Assembly (NCBI GenBank): GCA_027030565.1
Contig: JALVEU010000079.1
Location: 1 to 14,889 of the forward strand
Length of the DNA: 14,889 bases
Source of the DNA: Gammaproteobacteria bacterium
Lineage (GTDB): Bacteria; Pseudomonadota; Gammaproteobacteria; JAJDOJ01
Direction: 5' to 3'
Shown here: one piece after another, positions 1 through 6,640 of the stretch
Numbering within the stretch: position 1 is the stretch's first letter
Layout of the letters: every line of letters starts with the position of its first letter
Translations under genes and position numbers: made by a program
Notes under the pieces: model-generated
Databases searched by the model: none
What the model was told of the DNA's origin: nothing
Seen by the model: the letters and a program-made list of their open reading frames with translations, nothing else

Positions 1-914
1 AGGTCTTCGGCCCCGACCACGCCTTTCTGCCGCGCCGCGATCTGCTGAGCTTCGAGGAGATCGAGCGCCTGGTGCGGGCCTTCGCCGGGCTCGGCGTGCG
101 CAAGGTGCGCATCACGGGCGGTGAGCCCCTGCTGCGCCGCCATCTGGAGCGTCTCATCGAGAAGATCGCATGCGTGGAGGGCATCGAGGACATCAGCCTC
201 ACCACCAATGGCTCGGTGCTCACGCGGGAGAAGGCGCAGCGCTTGCGCGACGCGGGGCTGCGGCGCATCAACGTGAGCCTGGACGCCCTGGACGACCCCA
301 CCTTCCAGGCCATCAACGACGTGCGCTTCCCGGTCGCCCGGGTGCTGGAGGCCATCGACCATGCGGCCGCGGCGGGGCTCTCGCCGGTGAAAGTCAACGC
401 GGTGATCAAGCGCGGCGTCAACGAGCATGCCATCCTCGATCTGGCCGAACACTTCCGCGGCAGCCCGCACGTGGTGCGTTACATCGAATTCATGGACGTG
501 GGCAGCAGCAACGGTTGGCGCATGGACGACGTGATCCCCGCACGGGAGATCATCGCCCGGATTCACGCGGCGCACCCGCTGGAGCCGGTACATCCCGCCT
601 ACCACGGGGAGGTGGCCAAGCGCTGGCGCTACGTGGACGGCCAGGGCGAGATCGGCGTCATCACCTCGGTGACCGAGGCCTTCTGCCGAAGCTGCTGCCG
701 GGCGCGGATCTCGGCCAAGGGCGACCTGTTCACCTGTCTGTTCGCGCAGGACGGCCACAGCCTGCGCGAGCTCGTCCGCTCGGGGGCCGATACCGCCGCG
801 TTGCAGCAGGCCATCGTGCAGGTGTGGGCGGGACGCAGGGACCGCTACTCGGAGATCCGCACCGAGGCCACTGCCGCCCGGGCCAAGGTCGAGATGTCCT
901 ACATCGGCGGATGA
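1..914 (+). CDS. moaA: GTP 3',8-cyclase MoaA (5'-truncated by window edge)
   Basis: MoaA is a radical SAM enzyme that, with MoaC, converts GTP to cyclic pyranopterin monophosphate, the first step of molybdenum cofactor synthesis. The visible frame begins at base 3 and gives 303 residues. The family is about 330 residues, so roughly the first 30, including the N-terminal radical-SAM CX3CX2C cluster, lie outside the window. Supporting motifs are ITGGEPLLR (SAM-binding region), RRINVSLD, and the second C-terminal 4Fe-4S cluster CX2CX13C (FCRSCCRAR...LFTC, about positions 680-740) with the conserved Arg pair that contacts GTP. The protein ends in Gly-Gly, the family's functional C-terminal tail, so the 3' end is intact. 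Oddity: an extra Cys directly follows the second cluster Cys, where Asn or Thr is usual. The stop overlaps the next start (ATGA). Confidence 0.96.
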   Translation, partial: VFGPDHAFLPRRDLLSFEEIERLVRAFAGLGVRKVRITGGEPLLRRHLERLIEKIACVEGIEDISLTTNGSVLTREKAQRLRDAGLRRINVSLDALDDPTFQAINDVRFPVARVLEAIDHAAAAGLSPVKVNAVIKRGVNEHAILDLAEHFRGSPHVVRYIEFMDVGSSNGWRMDDVIPAREIIARIHAAHPLEPVHPAYHGEVAKRWRYVDGQGEIGVITSVTEAFCRSCCRARISAKGDLFTCLFAQDGHSLRELVRSGADTAALQQAIVQVWAGRRDRYSEIRTEATAARAKVEMSYIGG

Positions 915-1318
915 GCGGCGCAGGCGGCGATCCCGGCCGGCACCGTGCGGTGCTGATCGTGGCGCATGGCAGCCGCCGGGCCGAGTCCAACGAGGAGGTG
1001 CGTCGGCTGGCCGCGCGCGTGGCCGAGCAGCTCGCCGCCGATCCGGCGATCCTCTGCGTGGAGAGCGCCTTCCTGGAACTCGCCGAGCCCGACATCGGGG
1101 CAGGGATCGACCGCTGCGTGGCGCGGGGAGCGCGTGAGGTGATCGTGTTGCCCTACTTCCTGGCCGCAGGCCGGCACGTGCAGCAAGACATTCCGGAGTG
1201 GGTGCAGGCGGCCCGAGACCGCCATCCGGAGGTGTGCATCGTGCTGGGCCCGCACCTGGGGGCCAGCGAAGAGCTCGCGGCCCTGCTGATCCGACTGGGT
1301 CATCGTGCAGCAAGATGA
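911..1318 (+). CDS. cbiX: Small CbiX/SirB-type sirohydrochlorin chelatase
   Basis: The 135-residue product matches the short, single-domain class of class II chelatases that insert Co2+ (cobalamin) or Fe2+ (siroheme) into sirohydrochlorin. Family motifs are clear: VLIVAHGSRR with the metal-binding His near residue 19, ESAFLELAEPDI, and LPYFLAAGRHVQQDIPEW with the second His. A single domain of this size normally works as a homodimer. The start is the ATG at 911, overlapping the moaA stop by four bases; the frame stays open further upstream, but there it only shadows moaA. Coupling to moaA is unusual. Both cofactors, Moco and siroheme, serve nitrate, nitrite and sulfite enzymes, so a shared role is plausible but inferred. 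Metal specificity cannot be read from the sequence. Confidence 0.9.
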   Translation: MSGAGGDPGRHRAVLIVAHGSRRAESNEEVRRLAARVAEQLAADPAILCVESAFLELAEPDIGAGIDRCVARGAREVIVLPYFLAAGRHVQQDIPEWVQAARDRHPEVCIVLGPHLGASEELAALLIRLGHRAAR

Positions 1319-1323
1319 GCCGC

Positions 1324-1349
1324 GGGGCCCGGGCGGTGTGCCGGGCCCC
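1324..1349. terminator. GC-rich hairpin between convergent genes
   Basis: A perfect 9-bp stem (GGGGCCCGG / CCGGGCCCC) with an 8-nt loop lies in the 39-bp gap between the cbiX stop and the FG-GAP gene stop on the other strand. No U-tract follows on either strand, so it is not a textbook intrinsic terminator. The position between converging genes suggests a bidirectional transcription barrier or an mRNA 3'-end stabiliser. Confidence 0.5.
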
Positions 1350-1357
1350 TCCGGTCT

Positions 1358-3886
1358 TCAGCGGGACACGAACCGAAGCCAGTTCATGTTGAGTCCGCCA
1401 CGTTCGATGACCACGCGCAGGACGTGTCGGCCACCCGTCAGCTCCACTGGCATCCGCACGGTCTGCCAGCCGTGCCAACCGCCCGTTCCGGGCAGGACGA
1501 TCTCGCCGGAGACGTCGATGCCGTCGAGTTCAAGGCGGATGCGGCGACCCTCCTTGGGAGTCGTATAGTGGACATCGACTGCGTAGTGGCCGGTCTTTGC
1601 CACGTCCACCGTGAACTCCAGCCACTCGCCAGTGCCGAGACCGCCGACGTAGAACCCCTGCCTACGGCTGTACCAGATGTCTACGGCATCGTCCCGGTAT
1701 TGCCCCCCTCTGTTGCGCGAAGTCCCATCGTGGTACGCGACACCTTCGCCACCGAGGTCGTAGTTCTCCATCTCGATGCGGCCGGGAATCGGGGCGGGGC
1801 TGCCATTCCACGGCGCCTGTGCTCCGGCAGCCGGAACGACGGTGATGGTCACGGTCTTTCGCGCACTTCGGCCGGTACCATCGCGATCGGTGGCGATGAA
1901 CGTGACCCGGTGCCTGCCGCGACTGTCTGGAGTGGGTGTCCAGCTGAATATGCCGCGGCCCTCGCCCTCATCGGAGAAGACGGCCTCGGCAGGCAGGTTC
2001 AAGGTGCGCAGGCGCAGCGCCGCCCTCGGGCCATCGTCACGGGCTACCACCGTGAACGTCAGTGTCGCGCCTACCTCGACACGCCGGTCGCCGATGGATG
2101 CCAGCTGCGGGGGCCTGTCGGGGCCTTTCCCCTTGTGTCGATCTTCGTCGTTGCTGTCCCCGTCAGCCGCGGGGCTTCCGTCATGGCTCGCAGAGCTCCC
2201 ATCTGGCACAGGGCTCCACGGGTCCTTGAAGAGCTTCGGGACGAGACGACCGGAGTACTGGGCGCCGGTCTGAGCTTCCGACGCTTGCAGATGCCGGACC
2301 CCGGCCAGGCGTATCGATCCGACGGCTGCGCCATGGAACACTTCGGCCGCCCCAGCGTCGGACATCTCCCCCAGATCCTCGAATGGGGCACCGACCAGCA
2401 GGTCGTCGAGGCCATCGGCGTTGAAATCGCCTGCAAGGAGGGTGTAGCCGAACCAGGCGTTGGCCTGCGGTCCGGCTTGTTCGCCTTGCCCGCTGGGTAG
2501 CAGCAGGTCGCCTTCCTGGGACGCGTACGTGAGCCCTTCTGGACCTCCCAAGAGCAGGCTGACCGAACCGGCGTCTTCCAGACCGTGGAGATCGTCCTGA
2601 GGTGCGCCGACCGCCAGGTCGCAGAAACCGTCTCCATTGAAATCGCCTGCAGCCAGCGCCCACCCCCAGTGGTCTCCTGCGGCGCCTTCAGTGGGACCAG
2701 TGCGCGCCAGGAGGACAGGGGGGCGGGCCGGGCGCCCGGACTTGCCCAACAAGCCCCAGCCCTGGCTTCCGTAGAATACTTCGACGGCACCTGTGCCAGG
2801 CTCCCCGCCGATGTCGGCGCCTTCTCCCGGAATACCCACGGCAAGATCGTCGATGCCGTCCCGATCGAAATCACATGCCGCCAAGGCATAAGAGAAGGCG
2901 TCATTGGGCTGGGGATAGCCAGGTACGTCCGGTTTCCACTGGCGCAGATACTCGGCACCCTTGGGGACCAGGCCCACGCGCCGACGGCCATAATAGGTGC
3001 TCACTGCCCCATGGTTCCGGCCTGGTACATCCGCCCGTCCAGTGTGTTCGCAGGTGACGCCCACGGCCAGATCGTCCACCCGGTTGCCGTCGAAGTCCCC
3101 CACTGCCAGGCTCGAACCGAAGCAGTCCCCGTACTCGACCCAGCCGTCGTAACTCTCGCCACGATCCTGATGCCAGAGCTGGTTTCGCGCCCGCTGCAAG
3201 CCTTTCGGTCCCCCGAACACCAGGTTCACGACACCCGCATCCCGGCACCCGCGCTCCTGTCTGCACTTTGGTCCGGATCCGTTTGGTGGTCCCAGGTCGG
3301 GGAAGTCTTCCCCTGGCACCCCGATCGCAAGATCGTCGTAACCGTCGGCGTCGAAATCGCCCACCGCAAGGGCTGCGCCGAACCGGTCTCCACGTTCGGG
3401 TTTGTCTTGAAGCGGACCCTGATGCCAGATTTGCCAGCGCTGCGTGTTCAGTCCCTCCGCGCTGCCGTAGTACACCAGGGTCAGGCCCCTGTGCCGGTTC
3501 CGTGACGGGAGACCGATGGCCAAGTCGGCGTAGCCGTCGGCATCGAAGTCACCGGCAGCCACCACTGCGCCGAAGGCATCGCCAGGTTCGGGGTCCAAGG
3601 GGGAGCCGGGTATGCCCAGATCCAAAACCTGACTGGCGGCTTTGTTCACGCCATCTGCGCTGCCGAATAGGATCTGGACTGCCCCAGCCTTCTCCACGTC
3701 TGCCACGTCCTTCCCGGGCATGCCTACCACCAGATCCTGGTAGCCATCACCGTTGAAGTCGGCGCGGAGAGCGTTACCGGCAGCGAAAACGGGTGAAAGC
3801 AATAATTGCACAGCGCCCAGTGCTGCGACCACAGTCCAACTCCACAGGGACGAGCCCTTCCGTGGAGCCATGTTACCGATCGCCAT
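1358..3886 (-). CDS. Secreted FG-GAP beta-propeller / Ig-like / CBM6 protein
   Basis: This 842-residue exported protein has an integrin-alpha-like N-terminal propeller. Residues 1-36 form a signal peptide (basic n-region, hydrophobic core 14-34, probable cleavage near VFAA). Seven FG-GAP repeats follow, each with a Ca2+ loop of DxDxDGxxD type starting near residues 43, 113, 177, 264, 339, 415 and 488 and ending in DLAVG-like strands; seven is a complete propeller. The fourth loop (DFDGNRVDD) lacks the usual Gly. A polar linker (about 550-592) leads to an Ig/cadherin-like domain (about 593-685), then a CBM6-like domain (about 703-841: IEMENYD, GGEGVAYHD, GTGEWLEF, GGWHGWQTV, NMNWLRF). No enzyme domain, lipobox, sortase or PEP-CTERM signal is visible. 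Likely role: calcium-dependent extracellular binding of polysaccharide or a surface; this is inference. The start has a strong Shine-Dalgarno; Met6 is an alternative start. Confidence 0.9.
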   Translation of the reverse strand: MAIGNMAPRKGSSLWSWTVVAALGAVQLLLSPVFAAGNALRADFNGDGYQDLVVGMPGKDVADVEKAGAVQILFGSADGVNKAASQVLDLGIPGSPLDPEPGDAFGAVVAAGDFDADGYADLAIGLPSRNRHRGLTLVYYGSAEGLNTQRWQIWHQGPLQDKPERGDRFGAALAVGDFDADGYDDLAIGVPGEDFPDLGPPNGSGPKCRQERGCRDAGVVNLVFGGPKGLQRARNQLWHQDRGESYDGWVEYGDCFGSSLAVGDFDGNRVDDLAVGVTCEHTGRADVPGRNHGAVSTYYGRRRVGLVPKGAEYLRQWKPDVPGYPQPNDAFSYALAACDFDRDGIDDLAVGIPGEGADIGGEPGTGAVEVFYGSQGWGLLGKSGRPARPPVLLARTGPTEGAAGDHWGWALAAGDFNGDGFCDLAVGAPQDDLHGLEDAGSVSLLLGGPEGLTYASQEGDLLLPSGQGEQAGPQANAWFGYTLLAGDFNADGLDDLLVGAPFEDLGEMSDAGAAEVFHGAAVGSIRLAGVRHLQASEAQTGAQYSGRLVPKLFKDPWSPVPDGSSASHDGSPAADGDSNDEDRHKGKGPDRPPQLASIGDRRVEVGATLTFTVVARDDGPRAALRLRTLNLPAEAVFSDEGEGRGIFSWTPTPDSRGRHRVTFIATDRDGTGRSARKTVTITVVPAAGAQAPWNGSPAPIPGRIEMENYDLGGEGVAYHDGTSRNRGGQYRDDAVDIWYSRRQGFYVGGLGTGEWLEFTVDVAKTGHYAVDVHYTTPKEGRRIRLELDGIDVSGEIVLPGTGGWHGWQTVRMPVELTGGRHVLRVVIERGGLNMNWLRFVSR

Positions 3887-3889
3887 CGT

Positions 3890-3897
3890 ACCTCCTT
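3890..3897 (-). promoter_or_regulatory. Strong ribosome binding site of the FG-GAP gene
   Basis: AAGGAGGT on the minus strand lies four bases (counted from GGAGG) before the ATG at 3886. Complementarity to 16S rRNA is near-perfect, though the spacing is short. It favours the first ATG over the Met codon five codons downstream, which would lie about 19 bases away. Confidence 0.75.
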
Positions 3898-4006
3898 GAC
3901 GGATTCACCTCTGTGGGGACCTCTCGAAGATTGACCTGCCGCCAATGGCGTGCGCAAGTGCCTCTGGCAGATTTTGCAGTAGGGATCGCACTTACTCTTG
4001 GACGTG

Positions 4007-4049
4007 CGGGATCGAGATGGCTCGCGGGCCCTGCGGCGCTCCGATCCCG
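4007..4049. repeat. Inverted repeat CGGGATCG...CGATCCCG
   Basis: Two perfect 8-base arms (4007-4014 and 4042-4049) flank 27 GC-rich bases, and the stem extends by two pairs past a single-base bulge. It lies in the 215-bp gap between the Trp-rich gene and the FG-GAP gene. No U-tract follows on either strand. It may be a transcript 3'-end structure for the upstream gene or an operator for the downstream one. I found no convincing -35/-10 pair elsewhere in this gap. Confidence 0.4.
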
Positions 4050-4101
4050 GCATACCAGGCTGGAGATGAGGGTCGTGCGCTTTGCCTGACCCGGTGCAAG
4101 C

Positions 4102-4836
4102 TCAGTGGAGCGCGCGGGCGAGTTGGTACTGGACGGCCCGTCCCAGGCTGTCGCGAATCGTCAGCCCCTGCGCGTTGAGTCGTATGGTGTACCGCTGCGA
4201 GGCCCCGGTACGTGCATCGCGCATCCATAGCTGTGAACCCTGGAGGCGAAGTGTGCCCAGGCCCAGTACCTCTCCGCCTCGCAGAAGTATGAAACGTTCG
4301 TCCTGTATCCACAGAGTCGTACCGTTGGCCGCGACCCAGAGTCCGGAAAGCCGATCGGCACGATTCGCCCCCGGCCCGGCTGCTTTCGGTGCGCCACCTG
4401 GAGGCGCCGACACCCCTGCGCCGAGGGTTCCAGGAGCCGGATTGTTCCCGGACCAAGGCGTCGGTACGTTGCCTGACGCCCACGGAGCCATGGATGTTCC
4501 AGCCCATGGGAGCCCCGTGACCCCAGGGGGCGACGAGCCCCATGCTCCGGGCATCGCGCTCCACGGCTGCACGCCCGAGGCGGCCCAGGGTTGCGAGGCC
4601 CAGGCGCCATAGGGCAGGGCGCTGCTGTCGAGCACGCTCGCCCAGTCGAACCCCAGGCTCGCGCCGGTACCGCCCATGGCCTGATTCCAGAGGCGCGCCA
4701 TGACGATCATGGCCTGCATCAGCGCCGCCACGTCCTGCGGGCTGAGTGCGCTGGCGGCCCCGCCGGAAGTGGACAGCATGAGCGCCGCGGCACAGATGGC
4801 GGCCCGGGCCCGGGATGATCGCTCAACCGCGTCCAT
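4102..4836 (-). CDS. Exported Trp/Pro/Gly-rich protein of unknown function
   Basis: I do not recognise this 244-residue protein. Residues 1-30 look like a Sec signal peptide: Arg-containing n-region, AAICAAALML core, probable cleavage after GGAASA. A short predicted helix (about 31-55) is followed by a low-complexity stretch (about 65-155) in which Trp recurs every 5-12 residues (65, 79, 84, 92, 99, 111, 119, 128), mostly as PWA, PWS or AWA among Gly, Pro, Ser and Ala. The C-terminal domain (about 162-244) alternates hydrophobic residues as in a small beta-barrel (GLWVAANGTTLWIQ, YTIRLNAQGLTI). The ATG at 4836 lies inside the end of the reductase gene (14-base overlap) and has no Shine-Dalgarno, suggesting translation by coupling; an in-frame ATG at 4845 is an alternative. 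The frame is open further upstream, but there it only shadows the reductase. The signal peptide and distinct composition support a real gene. Confidence 0.72.
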   Translation of the reverse strand: MDAVERSSRARAAICAAALMLSTSGGAASALSPQDVAALMQAMIVMARLWNQAMGGTGASLGFDWASVLDSSALPYGAWASQPWAASGVQPWSAMPGAWGSSPPGVTGLPWAGTSMAPWASGNVPTPWSGNNPAPGTLGAGVSAPPGGAPKAAGPGANRADRLSGLWVAANGTTLWIQDERFILLRGGEVLGLGTLRLQGSQLWMRDARTGASQRYTIRLNAQGLTIRDSLGRAVQYQLARALH

Positions 4837-5764
4837 GTGGTGCATCGAAGTCGACGATCGGTCCCTTGGGCACGATGCCCGAGGGATTGAGTCGTGGGTG
4901 GCTGGTGAAGTAATGGGTCTTGATGTGGTCCATGCGCAGGGTCTCCCGCACGCCCGGCCGCTGCAGCAGATCGCGTGTATAGCCCCAGAGATTGGGGAAA
5001 TCGACCAGGCGTTGGCGGTTGCACTTGAAATGGGTGTAGTAGACGGCATCGAAGCGCAACAGTGTGGGCAGCAGACGCCAGTCGGCCTCGGTGATCCGCT
5101 CCCCGAGGAGGTAGCGGTGATGCGACAGGCGCGTCTCCAGCTCGTCCAGGGTGGCGAACAGGCGGTCGTAGGCGCGCTCGTAGGCCTGCTGCGTACCGGC
5201 GAACCCGGCACGATACACTCCGTTGTTGACGTTCTCGTAGATCTGCGCATTGAGGGCGTCGATGGCCTCGCGCAGCGGCTCGGGATAGAAATCCACATCG
5301 GCGCGGGCGCCGCAGCCGTCGAAGGCCGAGTTGAACATACGGATGATCTCCGAGGACTCGTTGTTGACGATGGTCTCGCGGCTACGGTCCCACAGCACCG
5401 GCACCGTGACCACGCCCTCGTAGCCGGGCTCGGCGCGCTCGTAGATCTCGCGCAGGGCATGTGCCCCATAGAGGTGATCGGGCGTGGCGCCCGGGAACTC
5501 GCCGAAGACCCAGCTCTCGGGCGGCATGATGGGATGAACCACGGAGATGCCGACGAGGCCCTCCAGGCCCTTGAGGGCACGGTAGATCAGGGTCCGGTGT
5601 GCCCAAGGGCAGGCGTAGGAGACATAGAGGTGGTAGCGGCCCGGCTCGGCCCGAAAGCCGCCTTCGCCGCTGGGACCTGGTGAGCCGTCTGGTGTGACCC
5701 AGCTGCGAAAGGCGGACTCCCAGCGCTGAAACTCGCCTTGGTCGTCGGTGTGCATGGGGCTCAT
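4823..5764 (-). CDS. yqjG: Glutathionyl-hydroquinone reductase (Xi-class GST, YqjG/PcpF family)
   Basis: Enzymes of this family use glutathione to reduce S-glutathionyl-hydroquinones in the cytoplasm, a clean-up step in quinone metabolism. The signature is the catalytic-Cys motif YACPWAHRT (Cys about residue 52) in the N-terminal thioredoxin-like domain, where ordinary GSTs carry Ser or Tyr. Further family features are VPVLWDR and NNESSEIIRMFN (glutathione contacts), an all-helical C-terminal domain with ERITEADWRLLPTLLRFD, and the closing YF-SHPRLNPSGIVPKGP. The 313-residue length is normal. I chose the ATG at 5764; a TTG two codons upstream and an ATG three codons downstream are possible, and none has a clear Shine-Dalgarno. 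The end overlaps the exported Trp-rich gene. The symbol is assigned by family similarity. Confidence 0.92.
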   Translation of the reverse strand: MSPMHTDDQGEFQRWESAFRSWVTPDGSPGPSGEGGFRAEPGRYHLYVSYACPWAHRTLIYRALKGLEGLVGISVVHPIMPPESWVFGEFPGATPDHLYGAHALREIYERAEPGYEGVVTVPVLWDRSRETIVNNESSEIIRMFNSAFDGCGARADVDFYPEPLREAIDALNAQIYENVNNGVYRAGFAGTQQAYERAYDRLFATLDELETRLSHHRYLLGERITEADWRLLPTLLRFDAVYYTHFKCNRQRLVDFPNLWGYTRDLLQRPGVRETLRMDHIKTHYFTSHPRLNPSGIVPKGPIVDFDAPHGRG

Positions 5765-5863
5765 GCGCAAGAACCGGGTGTTTCTGATGATAGACCCAAG
5801 CCGGGGATTCGGGGTACGGGAGGGCGCTTGATCTGCCAGCGAGACCCGCTGCCAGGCGGGAGC

Positions 5864-6316
5864 TCAGAGCGTGAGCGTCTCGAGCAGCGAGAGTCCCGTG
5901 ACCCCGCTGAGTAGCGAGAGCAGGGCCCGCAGCAGCGGCTGCTGGCTGAATGGGGCGTAGGCACCCAGGCGCAGCGTACGCAGCTGGCCGATCATGGCAT
6001 CGGCCTGTGCCGTGATGTGCTCGCCGTCCGGCACACCCACATACAGGACGCGCAGCGCCTCCAGGTCGCGGAGAGTTCGGGTGCGCATCGCCTCGGCGGC
6101 GCGGCGCAACTTCCAGGCGAACCCGATCAGCAGGACCAGGGCCATGCCGATCACGAGCTGCATGGCGAACGGGAGGTTCCATGCGTCGAAGAAGCCGGAG
6201 CGTGCGACGATCAGCAGAAACAAAACCACGGCGGGATACCAGACCAAGTTCTCCACGGGCTGGGTGATTCGTGCCAGCAACTGGGCCCACGGCAATTGCT
6301 CACGATCGGGAGCCAT
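5864..6316 (-). CDS. Small two-TM membrane protein, unknown function
   Basis: The 150-residue product has two hydrophobic helices (about 25-44, WYPAVVLFLLIVARS; about 51-69, AMQLVIGMALVLLIGFAW). A basic, probably cytoplasmic segment follows (KLRRAAEAMRTRTLRDLEALR, about 69-89), then a soluble part and a hydrophobic C-terminus (PLLRALLSLLSGVTGLSLLE). The charge pattern suggests a helical hairpin with both ends in the cytoplasm. I cannot assign a family or function. The ATG at 6316 follows a GGGG that could serve as a weak ribosome site; a GTG at 6331 would add five residues. The gene diverges from ndk and lies 99 bases upstream of the reductase gene, so co-transcription with it is possible. 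Confidence 0.72.
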   Translation of the reverse strand: MAPDREQLPWAQLLARITQPVENLVWYPAVVLFLLIVARSGFFDAWNLPFAMQLVIGMALVLLIGFAWKLRRAAEAMRTRTLRDLEALRVLYVGVPDGEHITAQADAMIGQLRTLRLGAYAPFSQQPLLRALLSLLSGVTGLSLLETLTL

Positions 6317-6442
6317 GCGAACCCCACGCACTTCACAGGGCCATGCATCCGTCGCGTTTGGGAACAGCTCGCAGGCCCGGTGCCAGCCGCCCGGACACTC
6401 CGGCGTGCTGCTTTGGTCTTTTGTCGTTGACCTTACAACCTC

Positions 6443-6470
6443 TACATAGTCGATCTCTGCGGCATGTCAA
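6443..6470 (-). promoter_or_regulatory. Sigma70-like promoter for the minus-strand membrane protein gene
   Basis: On the minus strand a consensus -35 TTGACA (6470-6465) is followed after 16 bases by TATGTA (6448-6443), a weak -10. Transcription would start near 6436 and leave a leader of about 120 bases before the ATG at 6316. The perfect -35 is the main support; the -10 matches only three of six positions. Confidence 0.45.
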
Positions 6471-6559
6471 GCTGCGGACAGCCGAGAGTGCGTCGGGGCG
6501 GGCGTTCCAGCGCACCGCAGGGCCCGAAGCCAACCGTGGGCCAGATCGAGCCGTGCGCA

Positions 6560-6588
6560 TTGCCGCCCCAGAATCCCATCAGTACAAT
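6560..6588 (+). promoter_or_regulatory. Sigma70-like promoter of the ndk operon
   Basis: TTGCCG (6560-6565) and TACAAT (6583-6588) are separated by the optimal 17 bases. The likely start point falls at 6594-6598, giving a leader of about 70 bases. No other gene lies between this promoter and ndk, so the terminator-like hairpin downstream is inside the ndk leader. Confidence 0.65.
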
Positions 6589-6609
6589 ACTTTGCCGATT
6601 TTTCCGCAG

Positions 6610-6640
6610 AACCCGCGGTCGACCGCGGGTTTCGTTTTTT
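6610..6640 (+). terminator. Intrinsic terminator (probable attenuator) in the ndk leader
   Basis: A perfect 9-bp stem with arms AACCCGCGG (6610-6618) and CCGCGGGTT (6623-6631) and loop TCGA is followed by TTCGTTTTTT. Because the loop is itself palindromic, the whole 22 bases read the same on both strands. Hairpin and U-tract are oriented to stop plus-strand transcription and end only 23 bases before the ndk ATG. The upstream gene points the other way, so this cannot be its terminator. A competing pairing of CCGC (6604-6607) with GCGG (6615-6618) could act as a weak antiterminator. Confidence 0.75.

Noticed and set aside
3964..3976. TGGCAG-ATT-TTGC as a sigma54 promoter on the plus strand
   Set aside because: The GG-to-GC spacing is two bases short of the sigma54 requirement, and there is no plus-strand gene downstream.
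4846..5580. Upstream extension of the Trp-rich protein's open frame on the minus strand
   Set aside because: It overlaps the well-supported reductase gene in another frame, and its sequence is Ser/Arg/Pro-rich with no signal peptide, as expected of a high-GC shadow. The signal peptide begins only at 4836-4845.
6316..6436. Possible riboswitch (GEMM-like) in the leader of the minus-strand membrane protein gene
   Set aside because: Only one 5-bp stem is visible, and the conserved core bases of GEMM or other classes I know are absent.
6332..6560. Small open frames in the region between the membrane protein gene and ndk
   Set aside because: They have no ribosome sites or conserved features, and they overlap the predicted promoters.
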